Shown one piece after another: positions 11,895 through 37,748 of a DNA stretch of 64,000 nucleotides (position 1 is the first letter of the stretch; each line of letters begins with the position of its first letter). A model generated the notes under the pieces. That model worked only from the letters and a program-made list of their open reading frames with translations. It made no database searches and was not told where the DNA came from. Source of the DNA: Pristionchus mayeri (lineage: Eukaryota; Nematoda; Chromadorea; Rhabditida; Neodiplogasteridae). The position numbers and the translations under genes are program-made. Location: the NCBI GenBank assembly GCA_036245805.1, contig BTRK01000002.1, forward strand, positions 29,939,067-30,003,066, given 5' to 3'.

Positions 11895-12302
11895 GTGTTA
11901 GCGTTTGGGATGCTCCATCAATTCTTCCTGCGAAACAAATTTCCAGGAACTTTTGGAACATCCCAATGTCTTCTCAAAAAAATTTCCACTATTACGCTCT
12001 CGTATCATTCCACTTCGGTGTTTTCAGAAAAAAGTGTGACTCCGCCCACTTCGAAGACGTACCACGTCGAGAAAAAAATTTTCTTCGGAAAACGGCCAAC
12101 GCCATTTGAAAGAGAACATTTAGAAGTTCTATTCACGTTGTTTTTGGCCCGATTGATGATCATGAATTTTCACGTCCCGGCATATCTCGAGTCTCTCCCG
12201 AACTTGACTGCTGAACGGAAAAAACTAGAATTTAACATACCTTCTTTATCGCGCTGTCCATTCTGCCGTCTTCGGTGCTCCAGGCTGGAAGGACCTGAAT
12301 GA
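11895..12302 (+). CDS. Hypothetical 135-codon ORF (left arm)
   Basis: Open frame preceded by an acceptor-like TTCAACAG, with a C-terminal CPFCRLRC. Copies: 16318-16725 (minus, complete) and about 14930-15184 (minus, diverging after the first half). Not recognised. It converges on the small secreted-protein gene that ends at 12475. Could be a transposon remnant. Confidence 0.3.
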   Translation: MLAFGMLHQFFLRNKFPGTFGTSQCLLKKISTITLSYHSTSVFSEKSVTPPTSKTYHVEKKIFFGKRPTPFEREHLEVLFTLFLARLMIMNFHVPAYLESLPNLTAERKKLEFNIPSLSRCPFCRLRCSRLEGPE

Positions 12303-12474
12303 AATCGTCTTTATTTCAGGAACGTAAATATAACGATATTCCCTGATCAACAACATGTTACCTACATGGAGTTCTACATGGAGTTACATTCGTCCAGTAT
12401 CGTCGATATTATATGGCCTAATCTAATCTTAGGACCAACGTTTAGTCGAGACTACCTTAATTCAATATCATATG

Positions 12475-14297
12475 TCAAAATGTCACATCATGAGAATTGA
12501 TTTTTGCGAGGAGTTCGCTGATATTTCCGTAGAGTGTAGCAGGGTTGATTCTAAGATCGATGTTTCTGCTGATGGCGACCTTGATTGCCTCGCTCAGGAG
12601 AGAGCGCTCGATTTCTTTGAAGCCATTCATAATCTCTAAAACGCACTTACAGCTGTGGTTACATAAATTGTCAGAAAGCGCTCTTCATTTGGCTTTGTAT
12701 CCTGGTAAATGGAATGTGCCTGTGCACATTTGAGAATCGAACTTACCATTTGCCTGATTCTTTCGTTGCACAGTAAGTTCCCCGTCGTGGAGATCCACAA
12801 TTAGTCTAGCAGCCTCAAAGTGTAAAAATTGTAAATCTCAAACCAGCTTCGCACCTCTCTGGTGCTAATACTGACCTCGGGTGAATAGAACAGGTGTTCG
12901 CAAGCGTCGTAGATGATCTGAAATGTGCTTTAAGCCTTTTTTGTGTTCAGAGTGAATTTCCACCATGATATTCACCTGTCACTCACCTGTGCTCGCGTAA
13001 GTTCCATCTGTCCGTATGTTACGTTCAAATCCTTCAAAACCTGCGAAAAATATACCATCGAAAAACATTCAGAGGAGAGAGTGCATATCACGCCTCTCAT
13101 GAGAGAATCAAGCTGGACGTGGGAATGGTGAAATTGGTTCTAACCGGTTTTGGCCATCCTAAGGCATGCCTGAGTGACCCCCGAAGTCTTATTGTGCAGA
13201 CTTCATTTTGGAGCTTCCTACACCGGGCCGCAATTCGGAATCACTCACTTCAAGGGCAGATTTCTCGAAAGCGGTGATAGATGAGCGAAATTGACCTCTG
13301 AGTGACCCCGACTCTGTTTTTTGAGCTCTATCGATCTATCTAAACCAATTTCTCTGAATCCGATGTTGAACAGTGGTACTTCAGGGCAACTTGAACACTT
13401 CATGGCATTTTTCTCAAAAATGTAGGTGCAGAAGCAGCTCAAATTTTCTAAGTGAATGCAGCTCAGTGAGACCTTTCAAATGAGTGGTTTGCCAACAAAA
13501 TACAGGCACGCTGGTGAGAGTTTCGCTCCTTTTACGTATTTCGATAATTTGAAGGCACTCATTCCTCGCCATACTGCGCGTTTTTGAGAGCGCAGAGTGA
13601 AATGATCCCATTGTCCCTCACTCACCCCATTGTCCTCACTCCACCCTCATTCCCAAAAAACGTGCGGTGTGCTGGAATGAGTGCCTTCAAATAATAGAAA
13701 TACGTAAAATGGGCGAAACTCTCACCAGCGTGTCCGTATTTTGTTGACAAACCACTCATTTGAAAGCTCTCGCCGAGCTGCATTTTCTTAGAAAATTTGA
13801 GCTGCTTCTGCACCTACATTTTCGAGAAAAATTCCGTGAAGTGTACCGCTGTTCAAAATCGGATTCAGACAAATTGGTTTAGATAGATCTATAGAGCTCT
13901 AAAAAAGAGTCGGGGTCATTCAGGGGTCATTTTTACCCTATCTTTCATCGTAACCAAGAAAAATGCTCTCAAAGAGGGAGGTGCCGGAATCCGACCCTAC
14001 TTAGGGAGCTCCAAAATTAAGTCTGAACAATGAAACTTCGGAGGTCACTCAGGCATGCCTTAGGATGGCCAAAACCGGTTAGAACTCAATTCACGATTTT
14101 CCTCCATTCCAATGATTGGCGAATTCAGCTCCATTTTCTCATGAGAGGCGTGATATATGTTGAAATATCACGATATCACGGACTCAAGTAGCTGACTAGT
14201 GATGTATTGACGGAAATCCATAGCGCACCTCGTTTTCCTCCTCAAACGGAGTGGCGAATGCTGTAGCAAGAAGGATGGATCCCAGGAAGGGCTTCAT
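12475..14297 (-). CDS. Small secreted protein, five exons
   Basis: Exons 14229-14297, 12987-13040, 12876-12917, 12747-12813 and 12475-12680 join in frame to give 145 residues and a TGA. Residues 1-15 (MKPFLGSILLATAFA) form a clear signal peptide. The C-terminal exon carries a cluster LCNHSCKC followed by a helical, basic/acidic region. The last acceptor (GAAGAG) is weak but gives both the right phase and the cysteine cluster. Intron 1 carries a 1.07 kb foldback. The palindrome arm starts inside intron 2, so exons 3-5 are duplicated in the right arm while exons 1-2 are single. Function unknown; the name rests on the signal peptide only. Confidence 0.6.
13087..14160. mobile_element. Foldback element in intron 1 of the small secreted gene
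   Basis: Ends TATCACGCCTCTCATGAGA and TCTCATGAGAGGCGTGATA are exact inverses; the two halves (for example CCATCCTAAGGCATGCCTGA / CAGGCATGCCTTAGGATGG) pair throughout with some divergence, centre near 13620. Same family of ends as 4929-5150 and 43134-44998. Confidence 0.8.
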
Positions 14298-15060
14298 CTC
14301 GACGATGCCTTTGATTGACCTACTCGGTCTTTTATAGGGATTGTGATTCATAACTGTTGTTTACATTCCTTTTCATCTAATCAGAGTACAAGTTTAGGCA
14401 TTGAATCATCTGCTCATCTGGAGTCACGGGAACGCTTAATCAGAGCATGAGAAGCATTGGTGATGGTAAACAACGATACATGTCACTTCCGAACGTGCAT
14501 TTGTTCACTTTTTTCATTGGCGATCCTTATCCAATTCTGACTAAACGATCCGAGAAATGATTCGAGAAAAGCAGGGGTGATTCAATATCTAAACCTGAAC
14601 AATAGTTCGATTAATAAGTTGATACCAACAGTTCTGAATCACAACACCTATAGCATGTCAAGCTGGTCAGCCAAAAGCATAAGTGGATCTGAATATCTTC
14701 CTGGGATTCTTCTTGATTTCTCTGACGATCGCAGTGCCGCATCTGCCTGATAATGATGTGCATATTTTGCCATCGTATTGACTATTTTAACTACTGAGAA
14801 AGATAACTGAGCAGATGCGAAAGGATTTTTTACACGCTGCATAAAATAAGAAATGAATAAAATAATAAATGAATCGATGAAATCGCTGTTCAGAGTCGCT
14901 TCATGGCCTATCTGATATCGATCACGTCTTCAGGAGCTGAGCTTTCGAAGCAGCAGTCCAAAAAAGTGCTGAAAAAATAGGTGTACTGATGCCTTTACAT
15001 AAATTTTCCGGAATGATCCGATTTGACGATCTTTTTTATGGCGCCGCTTTTTTGGAAAGG
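14298..15060. other. Intergenic spacer inside the palindrome
   Basis: Upstream region of the small secreted gene. It is outside both arms. A 64-codon minus-strand frame (14648-14842) has no recognisable domain; nothing else can be supported. Confidence 0.5.
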
Positions 15061-15641
15061 CCGAAGTGGAATGATACGAGAGCGTAATAGTGGAAATTTT
15101 TTTGAGAAGACATTGGGATGTTCCAAAAGTTCCTGGAAATTTGTTTCGCAGGAAGAATTGATGGAGCATCCCAAACGCTAACACTGTTGAATAGAGTAAC
15201 CATTACACTATCACACAAGCCATTGAATTTTCATCAGCTGATATCCACTGTTTTTATGTAAAGGATATTGTAGCGACCCAACAACGCATTTTGGCAAACA
15301 TTTGTTTCTTCGCATCTGGCTTCTTCTTGGAATCATCCTAGTCACTTCGCTGATTTATCGTGCATGAATTGCTTAATATATATATGCTAAATTTGGAAGA
15401 AACCCGTGATCCAATTCCTATTATATTCGCTTATACTCACTGTTTTACCGCTCTCCCCCGCCACCAGTTCTAATGGCCCCCTATCCCCACAACGATACCA
15501 TTTATGTGGACAAATCAATTCAATACAATACACCGCAGGAAGTCATTATTACAGGGAGCCAATCCATTTAATTGAATTTTGGCAAATAACAACGTTTTTT
15601 TGTCATCCATATTTCTATATCATCTCGTTCCCTCACTCCTT
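15061..15641. repeat. Third, direct copy of an arm segment (581 bases)
   Basis: Identical by eye to 16602-17182, at a constant offset of 1541. It ends exactly where the right arm begins (15641/15642), which marks a duplication junction. It includes a truncated copy of the 86-codon secreted-type ORF. Confidence 0.85.
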
Positions 15642-15702
15642 CAGGTGAATATCATGGTGGAAATTCACTCTGAACACAAAAAAGGCTTAAAGCACATTTC
15701 AG

Positions 15703-16145
15703 ATCATCTACGACGCTTGCGAACACCTGTTCTATTCACCCGAGGTCAGTATTAGCACCAGAGAGGTGCGAAGCTGGTTTGAGATTTACAATTTTTACAC
15801 TTTGAGGCTGCTAGACTAATTGTGGATCTCCACGACGGGGAACTTACTGTGCAACGAAAGAATCAGGCAAATGGTAAGTTCGATTCTCAAATGTGCACAG
15901 GCACATTCCATTTACCAGGATACAAAGCCAAATGAAGAGCGCTTTCTGACAATTTATGTAACCACAGCTGTAAGTGCGTTTTAGAGATTATGAATGGCTT
16001 CAAAGAAATCGAGCGCTCTCTCCTGAGCGAGGCAATCAAGGTCGCCATCAGCAGAAACATCGATCTTAGAATCAACCCTGCTACACTCTACGGAAATATC
16101 AGCGAACTCCTCGCAAAAATCAATTCTCATGATGTGACATTTTGA
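15703..16145 (+). pseudogene. 5'-truncated copy of the small secreted-protein gene
   Basis: Exons 3, 4 and 5 of the 12475-14297 gene are repeated without visible change, ending in the same TGA, but the junction at 15642 removes exons 1 and 2, so the signal peptide and start codon are missing. Confidence 0.7.
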
Positions 16146-18256
16146 CATATGATATTGAATTAAGGTAGTCTCGACTAAACGTTGGTCCTAAGATTAGATT
16201 AGGCCATATAATATCGACGATACTGGACGAATGTAACTCCATGTAGAACTCCATGTAGGTAACATGTTGTTGATCAGGGAATATCGTTATATTTACGTTC
16301 CTGAAATAAAGACGATTTCATTCAGGTCCTTCCAGCCTGGAGCACCGAAGACGGCAGAATGGACAGCGCGATAAAGAAGGTATGTTAAATTCTAGTTTTT
16401 TCCGTTCAGCAGTCAAGTTCGGGAGAGACTCGAGATATGCCGGGACGTGAAAATTCATGATCATCAATCGGGCCAAAAACAACGTGAATAGAACTTCTAA
16501 ATGTTCTCTTTCAAATGGCGTTGGCCGTTTTCCGAAGAAAATTTTTTTCTCGACGTGGTACGTCTTCGAAGTGGGCGGAGTCACACTTTTTTCTGAAAAC
16601 ACCGAAGTGGAATGATACGAGAGCGTAATAGTGGAAATTTTTTTGAGAAGACATTGGGATGTTCCAAAAGTTCCTGGAAATTTGTTTCGCAGGAAGAATT
16701 GATGGAGCATCCCAAACGCTAACACTGTTGAATAGAGTAACCATTACACTATCACACAAGCCATTGAATTTTCATCAGCTGATATCCACTGTTTTTATGT
16801 AAAGGATATTGTAGCGACCCAACAACGCATTTTGGCAAACATTTGTTTCTTCGCATCTGGCTTCTTCTTGGAATCATCCTAGTCACTTCGCTGATTTATC
16901 GTGCATGAATTGCTTAATATATATATGCTAAATTTGGAAGAAACCCGTGATCCAATTCCTATTATATTCGCTTATACTCACTGTTTTACCGCTCTCCCCC
17001 GCCACCAGTTCTAATGGCCCCCTATCCCCACAACGATACCATTTATGTGGACAAATCAATTCAATACAATACACCGCAGGAAGTCATTATTACAGGGAGC
17101 CAATCCATTTAATTGAATTTTGGCAAATAACAACGTTTTTTTGTCATCCATATTTCTATATCATCTCGTTCCCTCACTCCTTCGTTGTCGAACGTCGTTT
17201 AATGTGAATCTATCAGGTTGTGAAAAAGTAATTGTAGATATTAAAATGTTCGATTCCGAATACCCCGTTCTTTATTGAATACTGAATGTCATATTGACAT
17301 GTATACTAGTTGAGTGTTTGGATATTCTTTCCATCGCGCATAGGTTGAAACCTATCCAATTAGTATCGAGACCACAATTTGAAAACAAAATCACACTAAC
17401 AACAAATTTTGCTTATTAAGTTGTGGCTTAGCTTTCCATGGAGAGCTATGATAGGGCAACTGTTATGTCACAGCCGAAAAATATAACATATGGATGTCAC
17501 AATACAACATGTGAATCTGATCCGCTGCGAAAGGCTTGTCAGAAAATCCAATCATTTATGAACTTGACCCAGATATAAGTCAACACACGAAAATTTGTCT
17601 TTACCGTGTATCCGTTACAATGTATGTATCAATCTCAATTGTAGTAAAACATAAAGTTCCTTCTATTGTTAACTTAAAATTGTAGTTATGTGAGTATACG
17701 ATATTTCAACCAAAACATGTTGCATTCATCACAAGGACCTTGAAATTTGATCATCGAAATTCAAATATTAATAAATTCAACTTTCTCGGCATTAGTTAAA
17801 AGTCCGAACTTTTGCGGTTAACTGTTAAAGCTACACTTTATCTATCAGTTTTCTGCTGGGCTAAGTTAGGATTTAGCTCCCTTTTTGAGAAAAATTACTC
17901 ATTCGCTCAATACTAAAAGTCGAAATTTTGGCTTTGTTGAACTTTATTCAACAATACTGAAAATCTATGTTTTCCATAAGTAGAAAAGACGTGAGTTCAA
18001 ATGTTTCTCGACGATGTGCAGCGCTATAGTGTACATTGAAATCGCACTTATTTAGAAGACCGTCTGAATGATCCTCGAAGCAGGAAAAATTATCAGTTGA
18101 GACGTCCTTCCTCGGCAAGAGTTGAATTCAATAGTGTGCAACTCGTGCTATGCTGAGCCAGGATCGGTCTTAGACCTATTTTTCGAAAGATCTGCCAATG
18201 GGCTTCGAACTACACATATTTAAACACCTGTCGGATATCTAGGTAGCAGTTCATCT

Positions 18257-18592
18257 GGGGGGCGGACAAAACGTAAACGGACAAAACGTAAACGGATCAC
18301 AGTTCGCTGGGAATTCGACGTAGGAACTTCGACGTAGGTGAATTGTTGCATTGTTACCAGTAAGTGCTCCACTAACAAGCCACCCTGTTTAAAACCTCTC
18401 ACTAGGCGATCATGAGTTTTACTCATCATCAATGAATAGGGGTTCATGGTCCAAAATGGAGAATTTGAGTAGAAAACCATGGTTAGATAAACACCAAATT
18501 TTGTAACCAATCGATAATTATGTTGCTTCGTTAAAGCCCCCCTACTGCGAATCCCGAGGGAGCTGCGAATTGTTTACGTTTTGTCCGCCCCC
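18257..18592. mobile_element. MITE with GGGGGCGGACAAAACG ends (right arm copy)
   Basis: Inverse of 10003-10338, duplicated with the arm rather than transposed separately. Confidence 0.6.
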
Positions 18593-19316
18593 GTTCATCT
18601 TCCATCCTTCGACAGTTCCACAGTATGACACCATTCAGATGTTCTTTTCCAAAATTGTTCGTCATTCTTGCACCGTTGCCCAAAACATATAAAAAATGCA
18701 ATGTCATCAAAAATGTGAGAGAAAATCGCCTCAAAAAACGGCATGCACTAATCTCGCCTTCTCTTTGGCGAGGGAGGCATAGCAATAAGTCGGCTAGCGT
18801 TGTGCTTCCTTATTTCACGATCTGACCTGGTTAGAATCCAGAGTAGATTCCTAGAAAGTATTTTGTACCAGATATCACTTGCAGACGATTCTAGTGCTGG
18901 TTTGGGGAGGGTCCTAATACGCAAATAGAGCTTGCGAGTTGCGTGGGAATTCTTAGAAACGAGAGAAACAAGTGGGATTTCTTTCGAATGTTGACGAGGG
19001 TGCGTCATCTTCCTTCATTCCTACCTCGTCTTTCCTTCCTCTTCCTACACAACCTGGTTACCAACTCTATTCTTATATTCTGGGGATTTGCAAAGTACCT
19101 TGTTTCTCTGGTTTGGTCCCCACTTGGGAGCCATATATCTCCTTTTACAAGCTCTCTCGTATCTCTGATGAAATCAATCTAGAAATGTACTTGATTCCGA
19201 CTTGGGTTTCAACGCAGTACTTGCGAAAGAATCACTAAGGGATCGATTGGGAACTTTGTAAAAATCCGAGATCAAGGGAACTGAAATTGGCTGAAGGAAC
19301 TGTGAAGCGGTAATTA

Positions 19317-19590
19317 ATGGGGTATCGCAGCATCTCAAGTTCCAGCCAACTCAAAATTGAGCTGTGCTACTTTGATTTTACTCTGTTTGCGTCATACCCC
19401 TCCACACCTGCCTACGTGTTTCCCCCGAAACTAAACAATAAACGTTGCAAATGCCTTTCAAGAGCAAGAATAGAGTTGGTATCCAGGCTACAGAGGGAGA
19501 GTAAAAGGAGGAGGAAAGCGGGATTGTCGCTCACCCCCATCGCTTCCATCTCTGAAGATGGGCGCCTTTGCCCTATCTCCACTCCTGTTT
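19317..19590 (+). repeat. Diverged copy of the EGAS promoter and first codons
   Basis: Aligns with 20033-20300: both have TCAAGTTCCAGCCAACTCA, the shared CCCCCGAAACTAAACAATAA, the TATCCAGGCTACAGAGGGA block and then ATGGGCGCCTTTGCCCTAT. After those codons this copy leaves the signal-peptide frame and stops soon. The left arm has the same copy inverted at 9000-9278. Confidence 0.75.
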
Positions 19591-20032
19591 GGTCCCCACT
19601 TGGGAGCCATCTATCTCCTTTTACAAGCTCTGTAGTATCTCTGGTGGACTATTGAAATCAAGCTAGAAATGTGTTTGATTCCGACTTGGAATCCGCTCAG
19701 AGATCCGATTGATTATGGAAAAGGAGTTATTCAAGTTCCAAATAGAAAACAAGTTGTGAGTTATTTTTGGGTGAAAAACAGTTATTTTCGAGGGAAGTCA
19801 TCAAGTGGTGGGCAAAATATGAAATGGCTAAGCACAAAATGAGCTGGCTTATAAATTGACTAATGGAACTCCCAAAATATTCTAGTGTACATAATTATCT
19901 ACCTTATCATAATTCATTGAGTCACGTTTCAACATTGTACTTGCGAAGGAATCGCTTTGGGATCATTGGGAAATTTGGCCAATGGAACTGAAATGTGCTG
20001 AATGAACTGGGAAGCGGTAATTAATGGGGTAT

Positions 20033-20265
20033 CTCAGTATCTCAAGTTCCAGCCAACTCACAATTGAGCTGTGCTACTTTGATGCTGCTCCGTGTACGTC
20101 ATATCCTCCTCCACATCTGCATACGTGTTTCCCCCGAAACTAAACAATAAACGTTGCAAATGCATTTCAAGAGCAAGAATAGAGTTGGTATCCAGGCTAC
20201 AGAGGGAGAGTAAAAGGATGGGGAAGCGGGGTTGTTGCCCACTCCCATCGTCTCCTACTCTGACG
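20033..20265 (+). promoter_or_regulatory. EGAS upstream region
   Basis: Only copy directly attached to the full gene; conserved blocks shared with 19317-19560 (and its inverse) include CCCCCGAAACTAAACAATAA and AGAGCAAGAATAGAGTTGG. No clear TATA box. Conservation against the otherwise diverging surroundings hints at regulatory content, which is inference. Confidence 0.4.
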
Positions 20266-34185
<13,920 letters not shown>

Positions 34186-34333
34186 GGAAATGATCCTTGA
34201 TTAGCCTGTACTTTGTTTGTCACATTTAATCGCAGTTGATATCTCTCCATTCGCCCTCACATTACTCCTACCTCTTCGCATATAGTTCTAGGCTCGGTCG
34301 GATTTTTCATGTATATCGTTTGAGACTCCTGAT

Positions 34334-34339
34334 AATAAA
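34334..34339 (+). terminator. Possible EGAS polyadenylation signal
   Basis: AATAAA about 150 bases after the stop codon. Confidence 0.4.
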
Positions 34340-35026
34340 CTATTTTAATAGTTACACATAGTAAATGTATTTGAAATAGGCGAACCCCGTTACCCTAGGA
34401 AGACAGCGGGAGAGGAACACGCAACACGAAGGCAACACGGCAAGCACGAATACCGGCTTCTCTTTGTGGATGGGAGGCCGCGCGATAAGAGGGCTTGCAA
34501 CCGTTATTGTATTGCCAGTGGACAACGCGAAGCTCGTAAAATGAAACGAGCAGAAGGCAACATCACTCACGCTATTATTATTATTATCATAACCATCTCT
34601 TTTCCATTTTCGTCATTGTTATTATTACATGCACACCGATTGCAAGATGCGAAACAAGCTATAGTCACACTTAGCATGATGATGAACTAAATAACCGACA
34701 ACCGAGAAAGATTCTCCATGTTCTATACGAACTGCAGGAATGCATACTTTCCATTACAATACCAATCGATTCACCCTAAAAACCAATAATACCACGGAGA
34801 GCACTTGTCTCACATCACTTTGATCGCACTCAATGATAACTTGTTTCGCCTTTCGCATTTCTAAACAATCCCTTCTTGCGCTCACTGATAACTCGCTTCA
34901 CGTCTCGAAAAGCCGATTATAGACAGAAAACCCGAGCGAGTAGGCTTTGCGAAGCGCTTCGTGCTTTTTACTTCGAATCGATAATGTTATTCGAATGTTG
35001 TTCAACTGTCAATTCCAGAGTAATTC
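34340..35026. other. Intergenic region between EGAS and K3
   Basis: No gene seen. AATTCCAG lies 9 bases before the K3 ATG and could serve as a trans-splice or intron acceptor. Confidence 0.4.
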
Positions 35027-35967
35027 ATGTCTAATTTCGTGTCAAATTTACTCAAATCACAACGTAAAAATCTCAAAGAAGGCAGGAAATATCTCGAAGC
35101 AGACTCCGAGGTAAAAATTAGTCTAACTTTGGAGACACGTGAATCTCAGGGTGCAAAAAGAGTGTGCAGTTGTTCGCCTTCCATGCGATTGGAAGCGAAC
35201 AATCAGTGCTATCATCTCAATAACGGTATGCCTGGGTTTCCTGTCGGTGCTCATTTCTGCGTACAGGTTCGGTATTGTGCTTCGATTCGAGTGAAAAGGG
35301 AAACATCTACAAAGAACGCGGGTTGTGTTTTGTACATTTATACCCCTTGGAAGGCGAATTTCAATTAAGGAAACGTGCTATTAACGCCGATTTGTCGTTC
35401 GTCGATGCGCCCTTTACGTTTGCAGGGGAAAAGACGAACAACCTATTTGTCTATTCCCACGTTCAGAAAGGAAAATACGTAAATATGCCATAGTACCACC
35501 ATTATAATTATGTTGCGTTTAGGTGTACACTTTCTATCAATGTACTCCTGACAAATCCACAAGTTTGAAATTCAAGAAAATCGGAGACATTTCGAGACAG
35601 CGACGAGCTCACTTTGCTATTCAACAGCCATACTTCTTAAGTAAAAATGGAAAATCCATCGAAAGCTTCAATGGCTACCGAATCGATTTAGGCGCTATGA
35701 TAGCGGAATCTGATGTCTTCTTCTGTCAGAGGTAAATTGTTCAGCATTCTTAGTGGTAGCTTCAACGTTCCTTTCAGAGGAACGGTTTTCGTTGTCCGAA
35801 ACGAAGCAGAAACAAAGTTCCCTTTGGCCTGGGTATGCGACGTCAAAGTCGTGATACTTTCACTGCCAACAGACTTTTCCATGCCACATGTAATAATCAA
35901 ATAGCGCATTATGTAATACTGTAATATATGAGTGACTATCTGAGAGAACTGAGCAATTTCACCTATG

Positions 35968-37748
35968 TGCCGTACAACGAAAAATAAAGTCCCAATTTAA
36001 ATATTGTCCCAGGGGCAACTTTTCACGTAGAGTTCGAAAATCGACCTTAGAAAGCCGTATATCTGACCCCTCATTTCCTGTGTCGCGCTATACCTGGGTG
36101 GTCGGTGTTTGTAACTTTTGAACGGCTCATCCAAACCTCAGAAATGCATAGTAATTCTGAAATAGCTCGACGAAATAAGCATTTTTACTGTTAGAAGTGA
36201 AGAGCTAACTCATCTGTGAAAAAAGTTTAGGCCATTGGAATTCTCGAAATGTGTGCCCGGAAACCTTATCCTCTGAATGCCCCTTTTTGAACATACTCAT
36301 TGAATTCTACGTGAAAAGTTACCCCTAAGTACATCTTTTTGCTCCAAATGAGTGGGATGCATGGGGTTTCCCGCTTTGTTGGAAACGAAGTTGTGTAAAA
36401 TCTCAGTATAAATATGTATTTTCCAGGCGAACCATAATGATTTTAGATCATTATTGAACAAGTATTTACTGTTCTAGAATGGAAACGTATGATTAAGCTG
36501 AAAAATTTGGAGTTTAACTCATTCCTAAAAATCGAATTTATAAACTTCGAAAAATCTCCATTTTAGCAATTGCAAACTTTAAAAATACGATTGAAATATC
36601 GCAAGTTCAAAGTAATTCGTATAATATGTACCGATGTAAATGACAAAAAGTTGTATATAGGCTCCCACACAATGTGATTTTTGAAATATTCCTGCATGAA
36701 CATGGGATTTTTAAGGTTCCGGATTAGAAAAAAATTGTAGTTCGAAAGAATTTTCGTAAGATTTTGAGCAATTTTCACATATTATTGTTTTTAAACACGA
36801 GTTCTGTCGATTGTTATTGATCAGAGTGGGTTATGCGTTGTTTTCCAAATTTCGATTTTCACATGCTAAAAATTTTGATATTTTTTAGATCGTTGAAATT
36901 TGAAAGAACGCACACGTGTGCCAATCGCCTTATATGGCTTGAAATTAGTCGAATCCCCTCGCAAATACATATTTAATTTTCATAAATTATTTTTACACAC
37001 TCTCAAAGCAGCGTTTCCATGCAGGAATATTTTAAAAATCACATTGTGTGGGAGCCTATATACAACTTTTTGTCATTTAGATCGGTACATATTATACGAA
37101 TTACTTTGAACTTGCGATATTTCATTCGTATTTTTAAAGTTAGTAATGGCTAAAATGGAGATTTTTCGAAGTTTATAAATTCGATTTTTAGGAATGAGTT
37201 AAACTCCACATTTTTCAGCGTAATCATACGTCTCCATTCTAGAACAGTAAATATTTGTTCAATAATGATCTAAAATCATTATGGTTCGCCTGAAAAATAC
37301 ATATTTATACTGAGATTTTACACAACTTCGTTTCCATCGAAGCGGGAAACCCCATGCATCCCACTCATTTGGAGCGAAAAGATGCACTTAGGGGTAACTT
37401 TTCACGTAGAATTCAATGAGCATGTTCAAAAAGGGGCATTCAGAGGATAAGGTTTCCGGGCACACATTTTGAGAATTCCAATGGCCTAAACTTTTTTCAC
37501 AGATGAGTTAGCTCTTCACTTCTAACAGTAAAAATGCTTATTTCGTCGAGCTATTTCAGAATTACTATGCATTTCTGAGGTTTGGATGAGCCGTTCAAAA
37601 GTTACAAACACCGACCACCCAGGTATAGCGCGACACAGGAAATGAGGGGTCAGAGATACGGCTTTCTAAGGTCGATTTTCGAACTCTACGCGAAAAGTTA
37701 CCCCTAAGACAATCTTTAAATTGGGACTTTTTTTTCGTTGTACGGCAC
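35968..37748. mobile_element. 1.8 kb foldback in a K3 intron
   Basis: GCCGTACAACGAAAAATAAA at the left pairs with TTTTTTTCGTTGTACGGC at the right, and the arms (about 880 bases each, centre near 36860) match inversely almost throughout, for example CACAATGTGATTTTT / AAAAATCACATTGTG. No coding sequence. Confidence 0.85.

Larger units (their letters stand above)
8563..12978. repeat. Left arm of 4.4 kb inverted repeat
   Basis: Near-identical in inverse to 15642-20032; paired positions add to 28595 in the outer part and 28620 in the inner part, the difference being a 25-base extra copy of a CGGACTTAATGCCGAG unit near 10800 in this arm. It contains a diverged copy of the EGAS promoter and start (9000-9278, inverse), a MITE (10003-10338), a short secreted-type ORF (11413-11673, minus), a 135-codon ORF (11895-12302, plus) and the last exons of the small secreted-protein gene (12475-12917, minus). 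Confidence 0.9.
15642..20032. repeat. Right arm of 4.4 kb inverted repeat
   Basis: Inverse copy of 8563-12978. Carries, in plus orientation, exons 3-5 of the small secreted gene (about 15703-15744, 15807-15873, 15940-16145), the ORF copies at 16318-16725 (minus) and 16947-17207 (plus), the MITE at 18257-18592, and a diverged promoter-plus-start copy of the EGAS gene (19317-19590). Confidence 0.9.

Noticed and set aside
13245..13813. Short minus-strand frames with matching residues
   Set aside because: They are the two halves of the foldback at 13087-14160, not genes.
20092..20265. Start of the EGAS protein at the upstream ATG 20092
   Set aside because: It would place about 58 residues before the leader; the ATG at 20266 directly opens the signal peptide, and the upstream part is duplicated promoter sequence.
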